Positions 22,939-31,523 of a stretch of DNA of 43,760 bases are shown here, one piece after another. Source of the DNA: Paraburkholderia dilworthii (GTDB taxonomy: Bacteria; Pseudomonadota; Gammaproteobacteria; Burkholderiales; Burkholderiaceae); the NCBI RefSeq assembly GCF_000472525.1, contig NZ_AWZT01000023.1:174-43933 (forward strand), given 5' to 3'. The first letter of the stretch is position 1. Each line of letters starts with the position of its first letter. The notes below the pieces were generated by a model. That model searched no databases. It was not told the origin of the DNA and was given only the letters and a program-made list of their open reading frames with translations. The position numbers and the translations under genes were made by a program.

Positions 22939-23871
22939 TTATCGAGCCCAGCGCAACACCAGCGGATCGAGCCGTCGCGCGACTTTCAGCAATCCTTCAC
23001 GCGTGGCCGGATGCATTGCCGGCAACGGATGACGTACCGCGTCGGAGCGAATCACGCCGCCTTCCTTCATCAGCGCCTTGCACGATGCGAGGCCGCCCTG
23101 GCGGTTCTCGTAGTTGATCAGCGGCAACCACTGCTGATAGTGAGCGGCGGCGGCTTCGGTGTCGCCGGCGGCATAAGCGTCGACGATCAGACGGATGCCG
23201 TCGGCGTAACCGCCGCCCGTCATCGAACCGGTTGCGCCTGCATCGAGATCGGCCATCAGCGTGATCGCCTCTTCGCCGTCCCACGGTCCGACGATCGCGT
23301 CGCCGCCTAACTGGATGAGTTCGCGCAGCTTGTTCGCCGCTTGCGGCACTTCGATCTTGAAGTACGACACATGTTCGATCTCCCGAGCCATGCGCGCGAG
23401 AAACGGCGCGGACAACGGCGTGCCGCTGACCGGCGCGTCCTGGATCATGATTGGAATATCGATCGCATCGGACACGGCGCGGTAGAACTCTTCAATGCCG
23501 CGCTCGCCGATGCGGATCGTCGCGCCGTGATAAGGCGGCATGATCATGACCATCGCGGCGCCCGCCGCTTGCGCGCGGCGGCTGCGTTCCGCGCATTGAT
23601 GCGAGCTGAAATGCGTGGTCGTGACGATGACCGGCACGCGACCCGCTACGTGATCGAGCACGAGGTGCATCAGCGTGTCTCGCTCTTCGTCGGACAGGGC
23701 AAACTGTTCGGAGAAGTTCGCGAGAATGCACAGACCATTCGAGCCCGCATCGATCATAAAGTCGATGCAGCGCTTCTGGCCTTCGAGGTCGAGCTGACCG
23801 GCGTCGTCGAAGATAGTGGGCGCAACGGGGAACACCCCGCGCAATGCTGCGGCATTGATGGTTTGGGTCAT
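22939..23871 (-). CDS. DapA-family lyase, probable L-2-keto-3-deoxyarabonate dehydratase
   Basis: This 310-residue (beta/alpha)8 class I aldolase-fold enzyme has the Schiff-base Lys172 in YFKIEVPQAANK. The DapA-type Tyr motif is replaced by IMIQDAP (Gln144), a pattern I associate with 2-keto-3-deoxy-sugar-acid dehydratases rather than dihydrodipicolinate synthase. In the non-phosphorylated L-arabinose pathway this enzyme makes alpha-ketoglutarate semialdehyde from L-2-keto-3-deoxyarabonate. The adjacent divergent LysR regulator resembles GbpR, which controls arabinose/galactose genes in other proteobacteria, supporting the call. No arabinose dehydrogenase, lactonase or arabonate dehydratase is in the window. 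A related keto-acid lyase is the alternative. Confidence 0.75.
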   Translation of the reverse strand: MTQTINAAALRGVFPVAPTIFDDAGQLDLEGQKRCIDFMIDAGSNGLCILANFSEQFALSDEERDTLMHLVLDHVAGRVPVIVTTTHFSSHQCAERSRRAQAAGAAMVMIMPPYHGATIRIGERGIEEFYRAVSDAIDIPIMIQDAPVSGTPLSAPFLARMAREIEHVSYFKIEVPQAANKLRELIQLGGDAIVGPWDGEEAITLMADLDAGATGSMTGGGYADGIRLIVDAYAAGDTEAAAAHYQQWLPLINYENRQGGLASCKALMKEGGVIRSDAVRHPLPAMHPATREGLLKVARRLDPLVLRWAR

Positions 23872-24003
23872 GATTCGGGCGCTTTTTTAGAAGTGAAAAG
23901 GCGGGTGTGGATGTCTCCATTGCCGACTATACGGCTACGTGGTCCACGGGGTATATTGAATTGTTTCCATCCTGTGATCGCTTTTACGACTCACGTGGCT
24001 TTC

Positions 24004-25011
24004 ATGAAAAACACATTGAACGTTTTGCTGGGCAAACTGCGCATGAAGCAACTGCAATTGCTGATCGCGCTCGACGACCAGAAGTCGCTGCATAAAGCAG
24101 CGGGCGTCATGTCGATGACGCAATCGGCCGCAAGCAAGGCATTGCAGGAACTCGAATCGATGTTCGAGGCGCCGCTTTTCGAGCGCTCCAAAAGCGGCAT
24201 GATCCCGAATCAGCTCGGGCATTGCGTGATCCGCTACGCGCGTCTCGTCGCGACCGACCTCGCCGCGCTATGCCAGGACGTCGCCGAAATACGCTCCGGG
24301 CGCGGCGGGCGCCTCGCGATCGGCGCGATCATGGGCGCGATTCCCGATTGCGTTATTCCGGCCATCAATCAACTCCATGCGGGGCAGCCGAACCTCTCTA
24401 TCGAAGTGGTGGAGGACACGAGCGCACGCATGCTCACGCAACTCGACGACGGCCGTCTCGATCTCGTGGTCGGTCGAGCGGCGGTGGCCGCCGATCCTTC
24501 GAAATACCAGTATCGTCCGCTCGCCGACGAACCGTTGTCCGTCGTGGTCGGGTACGGTCATCCACCGTTGCGGAGGAAGGAGGTGACGCTCGCCGATCTG
24601 GCGGATCACCGTTGGGTGATGTACCCGTCGCATATGCCGTTGCATGCGTTGCTCGAACGCGAAATGGATCTCGCCGGGCTGACGATGCCGGATAACCCTA
24701 TCTCCACGGCATCCACGTTCGTGACCGTCGCGCTGCTGCAAAACACTGCCGATCTGGTGTCGTTGTTGCCGACGGCGATTGCTGAAATGTTCGTTCGGCA
24801 AAAAATGCTGCGCTTAGTGCCGGTCAAGCTGAAGTCGCCTTCGCAAACTTTCGGCGTCGTGACGCGCAAAGGCGGTGTGTTGTCGCCGCCTGCCGGGCAG
24901 TTCGTCGAATTGCTGCGGCAGCAGACCGGATTGCAGGAGAAGGTGCGGGACGAAGCCCGGCAGCAGAACCCGAAGCCAACGCCGAAGCGCAACCCCGCCC
25001 ATGCAGCGTGA
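24004..25011 (+). CDS. LysR-family transcriptional regulator, GbpR-like
   Basis: A 335-residue regulator with an N-terminal LysR winged helix (LRMKQLQLLIALDDQKSLHKAAGVMSMTQSAASKALQELESMFEAPLFERSKSGM, residues about 12-67) and a periplasmic-binding-like effector domain (GRLAIGAIMGAIPDCVIPAINQL onward). The leading GKLRMKQLQLL and the QSAASKALQELE recognition helix are typical of GbpR-like regulators of sugar uptake and oxidation genes. It is divergent from the dehydratase at 22939-23871 with 132 bp between the starts, the classic LysR layout. The ATG at 24004 lacks a clear ribosome site. The C-terminal 25 residues are Lys/Pro/Gln-rich and probably disordered. Confidence 0.85.
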   Translation: MKNTLNVLLGKLRMKQLQLLIALDDQKSLHKAAGVMSMTQSAASKALQELESMFEAPLFERSKSGMIPNQLGHCVIRYARLVATDLAALCQDVAEIRSGRGGRLAIGAIMGAIPDCVIPAINQLHAGQPNLSIEVVEDTSARMLTQLDDGRLDLVVGRAAVAADPSKYQYRPLADEPLSVVVGYGHPPLRRKEVTLADLADHRWVMYPSHMPLHALLEREMDLAGLTMPDNPISTASTFVTVALLQNTADLVSLLPTAIAEMFVRQKMLRLVPVKLKSPSQTFGVVTRKGGVLSPPAGQFVELLRQQTGLQEKVRDEARQQNPKPTPKRNPAHAA

Positions 25012-25220
25012 AGCGGAAAGCTGCCGGATCTGGCAGTTGGCCGGCGCATTGAAGACGTCAAATATCGCACGGCAATTCGCACTTTGCTATGTCCTCGCAA
25101 CGGGTGTTGTAGCGGCGACACTGGGGGTAAATCCGAACCAATAGCGCGTACGTCCCCGCGCTACACTCCTTTGAAGGGCGTCGGGTGGAAAAGGCCGGCG
25201 CCCGTCCGGGGAGAGCAGTC

Positions 25221-28200
25221 ATGAATCGGCCATCGGTTCGGTTTCCGCTTCGCGCCACCGGCACCAGCCCGGTGCGCAAGTGGTTCAAATGGGCGCTGGC
25301 GGCCGCGTTGCTGCTCGGGTTGGCGTGGGTTGCGCGCTTATGCCAGCTCGAAATAGAAACTTCCCGCCTAGAGGCGCACTACCTCTCCGAACTCACACGC
25401 GACGTCGGCTTTTCTGTCGACGATGGTCCCAGCCATTCCATCCGTTTTCCCGAGGCCGACAAAGGTCCCTACGACACGCGCCTCGGCTACGCATTGCTGC
25501 CGTCCATCCAGCAGCGCCTGCTGCAACGCGGCTTCGAAATCACCGCGCAGGCGCGCGATTCGGAACGCATGCTTTCCCTTGCGGATAGAAGCCTGTTCCT
25601 GCCTTACGCCGAAAAGGACCAGGCCGGCTTACAGCTTTTCGACGGCACCGGCACGCCGCTTTTTAGCGCGAGCTTTCCGGGGCGCGTGTACGGCGACTTC
25701 GAGGCGATCCCGCCTGTCATCGTTAATTCGCTGCTGTTTATCGAAGACCGCTACCTGCTCGATCCGGATCAACCGAATCGCAATCCGGCCATCGACTGGG
25801 GACGTTTTAGCCGCGCGTTGGTCGATCAGGGCGCACGCGTATTCAATCATCATCAGGCGACGCCCGGCGGCAGTACGCTCGCCACGCAGATCGAAAAATT
25901 CCGCCACTCGGCGGGTGGACGAACCGCGACGCCGCCGGAGAAGCTGCGTCAGATTGCGTCGGCTTCGGTGCGTGCCTATTTGAACGGCCCGCAGACCATG
26001 CCCGCGCGTCAGCAGATCGTGGTGCATTATCTGAATTCGGTGCCGCTGGCAGCACAACCGGGCATTGGCGAGATCAGCGGCATGGGCGACGGTCTGGCCG
26101 CGTGGTACGGCCGCGATTTCGCGGACGTTAACCGCATACTGAGCGCGCCTCTGACCGCAGAAAACCTGCCGAAGCAGGGCGAGGCGTTTCGCCAGGTACT
26201 TTCGCTGATGATCGCCCAGCGCGCGCCGTCGTATTTCCTGCATCGCGGTTATGCCGAACTCGAACGGCTGACCGACAGTTATTTGCGGCTGCTCGCGAAC
26301 GGCGGCGTGATTTCGGCCGCACTGCGCGACTCGGCGCTTTCGGCGAACGTCGGATTGCATCGCGCGGCGAGACCCGTGGAAAACGCGGGCTCGTTCGTGT
26401 CGCGCAAAGCCGTCACGTCGATGCGCTCCAATCTGCTCGCCGCGCTCGGTATTCCGAGCTTCTACGAACTCGACCGGCTCGATCTGCAAGCCACCGGCAC
26501 GCTCAACAATGCCGTGCAACAAGCCGTGAGCGAGCGGCTTGCCGCTGCGGCAACACGCGACGGCGCAAAGGCTGCGGGTCTCGTCGGCTTCGAAATGCTG
26601 CGCGCAACGGATGACCCGTCGAAAATCGCCTACAGCTTCACGCTATTCGAGCGGCGCGACGGCGCCAATCTCGTGCGTGTGCAAACGGACAGCGTGAACC
26701 AGCCGTTCGACATCAATTCCGGCGCGCGCCTGAATCTCGGTTCCACTGCAAAACTGCGTACCGTAGTCACGTATTTGCAGATCGTGTCCCAGTTGCATGC
26801 GCGTTACGCTGCTCGCAGCGCGGCAGAGCTCAAGACCATCAAGCCCGATCCGAACGATCAGTTGACACGCTGGGCGCTGGACTACTTGTCGCGCACGCAA
26901 GATCGCTCGTTGCAAGCCATGCTCGATGCGGCCGTAGAACGCAAGTATTCGGCGAGTCCCGGCGAAACCTTCTACACGGGCGGCGGCGCGCAGAGCTTCA
27001 ACAACTTCGATTCGGACGACAACAGCCGCATTCTCACGGTTCGTCGCGCGTTCCAGCATTCCGTGAATCTCGTGTTCGTGCGGATGATGCGCGACATCGT
27101 CCACTATGAAATGGTGCAAACCACCGGGCCTTCGTCGCAATGGCTCGGCGATCCGGCGATCCGCAAGATGTATCTGACGCGTTTCGCCGATCAGGAAAGC
27201 CGCGTGTACATGAATCGTTTCTACACGAAGTATCACGGCAAAACCCGCGAACAGGCATTGGCGCTGTTGCTGCTCGGCGTGCGGAAGTCGCCGCCGAAAG
27301 TCGCCACCGTGTTGCGCAGCGTCGCGCCCGACGAGTCCAATGCGTGGTTCAACGAGAAGATGCGCGCCGCACTGAAAAATACGCCGGCCGCTTCGGTGCT
27401 CGACGACGAAGATCTTGCGAAGCTTTACGCCAAGTACGCAATCGACCGCTTCAATCTGAACGACCGCGGTTATATCGCAAGCGTGCACCCGCTCGAACTA
27501 TGGACACTCAACTATCTGCGCGCGCATCCAGACGCCACGCTCAATGAGATTCAGAGCGCAAGCAGCGATGTGCGTCTGTCGACGTACTCGTGGCTCTTCA
27601 AGACCCGTTACCACGCAACGCAGGATCGCCGCATCAAACGCATGGTCGAATTGCGCGCGTACGATGCAATCGGCAAATCGTGGCAGGCGCTCGGCTATCC
27701 GTTTGCGACGCTTACGCCTTCGTATGCCGCGGCAATCGGCGCATCCGGTGACAGGCCAGCCGCGCTTGCACAACTGATCGGGCTGATTACAAACGATGGC
27801 AACAAGGTCCCGACTGAGAGCCTCACGCGACTGGACTTCGCGAAAGACACGCCGTACGAAACGCATTTCCGGCGAGCAGCCGTCGCGCCGCAACAGCAGC
27901 TTTCGCCGGAAATCGCGGGGGTTGTCAAAGGCATGTTGCGCGATGTCGTGACGGGTGGAACGGCGCGGCGTCTCGCGCAAGGCATCACATTCCCGGACGG
28001 CCGCACTATGGAGGTGTACGGCAAGACCGGTACGGGCGATCAGCGCTTTAACGTGTTCGCCAAGGGCGCGCGCCTGATCGAGTCGCGCAAGGTGAATCGC
28101 AGCGCCACGTTTGTGTTCGCTATCGGCGACCGCTTTTACGGCACGCTGACCGCGTGGGTGCACGAACCTTATGCGGCGCGCTATGAATTCACGAGCGCGC

Positions 28201-28307
28201 TTTCAGTGCAATTGCTGAAGTCGATGGCACCCGCGTTGCAGCCCTTGCTGGAATCTGCGCCTGCAAAGACCGCTGCTATCTCGGTGAGGAAGGTCACCGC
28301 GCAGTGA
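25221..28307 (+). CDS. Class A penicillin-binding-like protein (GT51 transglycosylase plus transpeptidase), atypical long form
   Basis: This 1028-residue peptidoglycan synthase-like protein has a cytoplasmic start and one transmembrane helix (about residues 22-45: WALAAALLLGLAWVARL). The GT51 domain has the catalytic Glu175 (LLFIEDRYLL) and GGSTLATQIEKF (Glu225). The transpeptidase motifs are Ser508-Thr-Ala-Lys511, Ser614-Val-Asn616 and Lys935-Thr-Gly. The distance from SxN to KTG is about 320 residues, far more than in ordinary class A PBPs, so a helical insertion of roughly 150 residues is present. It probably acts at the inner membrane in the periplasm in a specialised wall role. The ATG at 25221 follows GGGGAGAG. 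It is convergent with the ROK gene (14-bp gap). Confidence 0.85.
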   Translation: MNRPSVRFPLRATGTSPVRKWFKWALAAALLLGLAWVARLCQLEIETSRLEAHYLSELTRDVGFSVDDGPSHSIRFPEADKGPYDTRLGYALLPSIQQRLLQRGFEITAQARDSERMLSLADRSLFLPYAEKDQAGLQLFDGTGTPLFSASFPGRVYGDFEAIPPVIVNSLLFIEDRYLLDPDQPNRNPAIDWGRFSRALVDQGARVFNHHQATPGGSTLATQIEKFRHSAGGRTATPPEKLRQIASASVRAYLNGPQTMPARQQIVVHYLNSVPLAAQPGIGEISGMGDGLAAWYGRDFADVNRILSAPLTAENLPKQGEAFRQVLSLMIAQRAPSYFLHRGYAELERLTDSYLRLLANGGVISAALRDSALSANVGLHRAARPVENAGSFVSRKAVTSMRSNLLAALGIPSFYELDRLDLQATGTLNNAVQQAVSERLAAAATRDGAKAAGLVGFEMLRATDDPSKIAYSFTLFERRDGANLVRVQTDSVNQPFDINSGARLNLGSTAKLRTVVTYLQIVSQLHARYAARSAAELKTIKPDPNDQLTRWALDYLSRTQDRSLQAMLDAAVERKYSASPGETFYTGGGAQSFNNFDSDDNSRILTVRRAFQHSVNLVFVRMMRDIVHYEMVQTTGPSSQWLGDPAIRKMYLTRFADQESRVYMNRFYTKYHGKTREQALALLLLGVRKSPPKVATVLRSVAPDESNAWFNEKMRAALKNTPAASVLDDEDLAKLYAKYAIDRFNLNDRGYIASVHPLELWTLNYLRAHPDATLNEIQSASSDVRLSTYSWLFKTRYHATQDRRIKRMVELRAYDAIGKSWQALGYPFATLTPSYAAAIGASGDRPAALAQLIGLITNDGNKVPTESLTRLDFAKDTPYETHFRRAAVAPQQQLSPEIAGVVKGMLRDVVTGGTARRLAQGITFPDGRTMEVYGKTGTGDQRFNVFAKGARLIESRKVNRSATFVFAIGDRFYGTLTAWVHEPYAARYEFTSALSVQLLKSMAPALQPLLESAPAKTAAISVRKVTAQ

Positions 28308-28321
28308 AGCGCCGTTGACTA

Positions 28322-29548
28322 TTAATAGGCGGGCTCGGTCGCAGGTTTGAGAAACAGTTCGTGCACCGGCGCGAAATGCGCGTAGAGCGGCAGAATCGCG
28401 CCGCCCATTGCACGCGCGTCGGCGCCGATCGCACCTTCCAGTAGTTGCGGGCGCACCATGCCTTCCCATTCGAATCTATCTAACACGCGCTCCGTGCGGC
28501 GAATGATTTCACGCACCATTTGCCGGTCCAGTTCGCCGTCGATCACGACCGCTTCCAGATCCAGCAACGCGGCCGCATTGGTGAGCGCGTTGGCAATCGC
28601 GGGGCACGCGCCATCGAGCCATTCCTCGGTATGCCGCCACATTTCCGGCGCCAACGCGCGATGATCGTGCGCGGCGGCTGCCGGTTTTCCGGCATCGCTC
28701 AACAGGCGCTCGAGCACAAAGCCGGAGGCCGCGTGCAGCAGTTGCCGCGCGGGTTTGCGCGCGCTGCTGTCGCGCAGCGGAATCGAACCGACCGCGCCGG
28801 CGTTGTCGTGCGGCCCGCCATGCAGGCGGCCGTCGATCACAAGACCGCCGCCGATAAACGTGCCCACGAACAGATACAGAAAATTGTGAATGCCGCGCCC
28901 CTGGCCCATCACGAGTTCGGCGGCGCAGGCGGCTGTGGTGTCCTTCGCGAACTCGACCGGTAGTCCCGTCATGGCCGCGATGCGCGAGCGCAAGTCGATC
29001 TCGTGCCACGCGTCGAGCGCGTCGGGCGGCGCGCCGAGAAAGTCGCGCCAGCCGCCGAGCCACAACGGTGCGGCTACGCCCACGCCGACCACTTTGCTCG
29101 CGTTCGCACCGAGCGCCTGATTCACGCGCGCGAGCTTGCTTTCGAGCGCGGGAAATAGCGTGCGCGGATCCGGATACGGGTACTCGAACACATCGCGGCA
29201 TACGACGCGGCCTGCGAAATCCATCGCCAGTACGTCGAGACTGCGGCGCCCCACCTTGATGCCGATCGTGTAGGCGCCGTCCGCGCGCAATGCAATCGGC
29301 ACCGACGGCTGGCCGATTTTGCCGCGCACGCGAGCCTGCTTTTCGAGCAGGCCGTCGTCGATCAGACGGTCGACGATCATCGACACCGTCTGCATTGAAA
29401 GACGCGTTAGGCGTCCAACGTCGGCTTTCGGCATCGGTCCATGCAAACGGATTGCCTGAAGCACGATGCGTTCGTTGAATTGCCGCATGCCGACCTGGTT
29501 CGAGCCGACGGTGCGTTTGAGGGGTGGACGCACGCCCGTGGTATCCAT
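28322..29548 (-). CDS. ROK-family transcriptional regulator of the sugar ABC operon
   Basis: A 408-residue ROK regulator: an N-terminal winged helix (NERIVLQAIRLHGPMPKADVGRLTRLSMQTVSMIVDRLIDDGLL) and a C-terminal sugar-kinase-like domain (VVGVGVAAPLWLGG, DTTAACAAELVMGQG, FLYLFVGTFIGGGLVIDGRLHGGPHDNAGAVG). It is the last gene of the minus-strand unit binding protein-permease-ATPase-ROK, as seen for FrcR/XylR-like repressors. The ATG at 29548 is chosen over the GTG at 29554, which would leave GAGGG too close. The operator candidate at 32656-32678 over the operon promoter is its likely target, with the transported sugar as inducer (inference). Confidence 0.87.
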   Translation of the reverse strand: MDTTGVRPPLKRTVGSNQVGMRQFNERIVLQAIRLHGPMPKADVGRLTRLSMQTVSMIVDRLIDDGLLEKQARVRGKIGQPSVPIALRADGAYTIGIKVGRRSLDVLAMDFAGRVVCRDVFEYPYPDPRTLFPALESKLARVNQALGANASKVVGVGVAAPLWLGGWRDFLGAPPDALDAWHEIDLRSRIAAMTGLPVEFAKDTTAACAAELVMGQGRGIHNFLYLFVGTFIGGGLVIDGRLHGGPHDNAGAVGSIPLRDSSARKPARQLLHAASGFVLERLLSDAGKPAAAAHDHRALAPEMWRHTEEWLDGACPAIANALTNAAALLDLEAVVIDGELDRQMVREIIRRTERVLDRFEWEGMVRPQLLEGAIGADARAMGGAILPLYAHFAPVHELFLKPATEPAY

Positions 29549-29577
29549 GCTCACGGTCCCTCAGCGAAGTGACTGCA

Positions 29578-30375
29578 TCATGCAATCGCCTTGACGTCGG
29601 CCTCTTTCGCGCCCGTCATGATCGCGACGGCCTCCGACATGTGCACGTCTTTGGTATTGACGAGCGCGGCGCGCCGGCCCAACCGCTGAATATGGATGCG
29701 GTCCGCCACTTCAAATACATGCGGCATGTTGTGACTGATGAGAATCACCGGCAGCCCGCGGTCGCGCACGCGGCGAATCAGTTCGAGCACCATGTTGCCT
29801 TCCTTTACGCCGAGCGCGGCGGTGGGCTCGTCGAGAATCACCACGTGCCGCGCGAATGCGGCGCTGCGTGCTACAGCGACGCCCTGACGCTGGCCGCCGG
29901 ACAGCGTTTCAACAGCCTGACGCATCGAGCGAATGCCGATTTGCAGGTCCTTCATATGCGCGGTCGCTTCTTCGAGCATGCGGCGTTTATCGATCATCTT
30001 GAAGATCGAGCCGCGCCAGCCCGGTTTCACCAGTTCGCGTGCGAGGAAAAGGTTTTCAGCGATGCTCATGGCCGGCGCGACCGCAAGTTCCTGGTACACC
30101 GTCTCGATGCCTTGCGCGCGTGCATCGAGCGGACTGCGGAATTTGACGGGCTTGCCGTCGAGCAGAATCTCGCCCTCGTCGGGCACCGTCGCGCCGGAAA
30201 GCGCCTTGATCAACGACGATTTTCCCGCGCCGTTGTCGCCGATCACAGCGAGGATTTCGCCGGGTAGCACTTCGAAATCGCAGCCGTCGAGCGCGGTTAC
30301 GCTGCCATAACGTTTGACGAGGCCACGCGCCTGCAAAACGGGCAACGCGGCGGAAGCGGAAGTAGGTGTCGACAT
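29578..30375 (-). CDS. Sugar ABC transporter ATP-binding protein, FrcA type
   Basis: A 265-residue single-domain ATPase with Walker A GDNGAGKSS, Q-loop VYQELAVAPAMSIAENLFLARE, signature LSGGQRQGVAVARS, Walker B VVILDEPTAALG and switch His in ISHNM. A single ABC domain, rather than the fused double domain of RbsA/XylG, is typical of FrcA of the fructose/mannose/ribose transporter FrcBCA. It powers uptake with the permease and binding protein encoded upstream. Its ribosome site AGGAG (30386-30382) and the TGTC before the ATG belong to a repeat element that also precedes aroQ. It is separated from the permease by that 74-bp spacer and from the ROK gene by 29 bp. Confidence 0.88.
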   Translation of the reverse strand: MSTPTSASAALPVLQARGLVKRYGSVTALDGCDFEVLPGEILAVIGDNGAGKSSLIKALSGATVPDEGEILLDGKPVKFRSPLDARAQGIETVYQELAVAPAMSIAENLFLARELVKPGWRGSIFKMIDKRRMLEEATAHMKDLQIGIRSMRQAVETLSGGQRQGVAVARSAAFARHVVILDEPTAALGVKEGNMVLELIRRVRDRGLPVILISHNMPHVFEVADRIHIQRLGRRAALVNTKDVHMSEAVAIMTGAKEADVKAIA

Positions 30376-30430
30376 GACAGGCTCCTGTCGGCCTGAGTTA
30401 GAGCAAAGCGCTCACTCAGGCCCCATGCAA
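30373..30430 (-). repeat. Dispersed hairpin repeat carrying the ribosome site of the ABC ATPase gene
   Basis: Read on the minus strand the element matches the aroQ-proximal copy (17697-17757): TTGCATGGGGCCTGAGT is identical (30430-30414), the centre varies, AACTCAGGCCGACAGGAG is identical (30399-30382), and both end in TGTC immediately before the ATG. Arms GGCCTGAGT and ACTCAGGCC can form a hairpin just before the Shine-Dalgarno. It sits between permease and ATPase genes inside an operon. Confidence 0.85.
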
Positions 30431-30449
30431 GATAGTTACGGTTGAGTGC

Positions 30450-31436
30450 TCAACCGCGGCGATGAGAGAGTTTGTCCGCAGCCACCGCGAGAATCACCAG
30501 CATGCCGGTGATCAATACCTGGTAGACCGAAGAAACGCCGATCAAGGTCAAGCCGTTGCGAAACACGCCGACAATCAGCGCCCCGAGCAGCGTCCCCGCG
30601 ATCGAACCGCGTCCGCCGAAAAGACTCGTGCCGCCGAGCACTACCGCAGTGATGCTGTCCAGGTTCTCCGTTTGCCCCGCTTGCGGATCGCCGACGCCGG
30701 TGCGCGACACCGACAACAACGCTGCGATGCCGTAGATCGCACCGGCCAGCGTATAGACCGTCAGAAGGATTTTCTGCGACGATAAACCCATCAGCCGCGC
30801 GGCCTCGGCGTTATTGCCGAGTGCATACAGATGCCGCCCGGGAACCGTATCGCGCAGCACGAACCATGTGCCCAGATACATCAGTAACGCGAGCACCGTG
30901 CCATAAGTGACGTCTGCGGGGCCGAACCTGAACGTGTTGCCGAAGAACATCATCGCGTCCGGCAGGTTCGATACGCTTTCCGCATTCGAATAGATTTGCG
31001 TGAGCGCGAATGCGATGTTCAGCGTGCCAAGCGTGACGATGAATGCGGGCAACTTGATGCGCGTGATCAACACACCATTCAACAAGCCGAACAGCGTGCT
31101 GGCGCCGATGCCGCAAAGAATCGCGAGCGCCGGCGGCAGACCGAGCGTCACCGCGAACTTGGTCATGATGATGGAGCCGAACGCCATGACCATGCCGCAC
31201 GAGAGATCGATGCCGCCCGTCAGCACGATCAGCGTCTGACCAATTGCAATGACTGCGACGACCATCGTCTGCTGCAGGATGAGCGACAGGTTCTGGAACG
31301 ACAGGAAACGGCTGCTCTGCGAAATGAAGAAAGCGCATGCCAGCACGAGCGCAATGAGCGGCCCGACTTCGGCGAGCGACGGCAGGCGGTCGGAGAAATG
31401 GCGCGGATGGCCCGCGGGCGCGGAAGGAGTCGACAT
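30450..31436 (-). CDS. Sugar ABC transporter permease, FrcC type
   Basis: A 328-residue inner-membrane permease of the BPD_transp_2/RbsC family, with about eight to ten hydrophobic helices. Diagnostic sequence includes VVAVIAIGQTLIVLTGGIDLSCGMVMAFGS, LPAFIVTLGTLNIAFALTQI, RHLYALGNNAEAARLMGL and ITAVVLGGTSLFGGRGSIAGTLLGALIVGVFRNGLTLIG. It forms the channel for the sugar delivered by the binding protein upstream and is energised by the FrcA-like ATPase downstream. The ATG at 31436 (MSTPSAP) follows GAGGACATCC; the longer frame is unlikely. The gene starts 87 bp after the binding-protein gene ends. Confidence 0.9.
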   Translation of the reverse strand: MSTPSAPAGHPRHFSDRLPSLAEVGPLIALVLACAFFISQSSRFLSFQNLSLILQQTMVVAVIAIGQTLIVLTGGIDLSCGMVMAFGSIIMTKFAVTLGLPPALAILCGIGASTLFGLLNGVLITRIKLPAFIVTLGTLNIAFALTQIYSNAESVSNLPDAMMFFGNTFRFGPADVTYGTVLALLMYLGTWFVLRDTVPGRHLYALGNNAEAARLMGLSSQKILLTVYTLAGAIYGIAALLSVSRTGVGDPQAGQTENLDSITAVVLGGTSLFGGRGSIAGTLLGALIVGVFRNGLTLIGVSSVYQVLITGMLVILAVAADKLSHRRG

Positions 31437-31523
31437 GATGGATGTCCTCGAGACATGAGCGTGGCATGCGCCACGCGGCAAATCATCCGGCGGCCCGCCA
31501 AGCGGACCGCCGTACAGTGCGCG

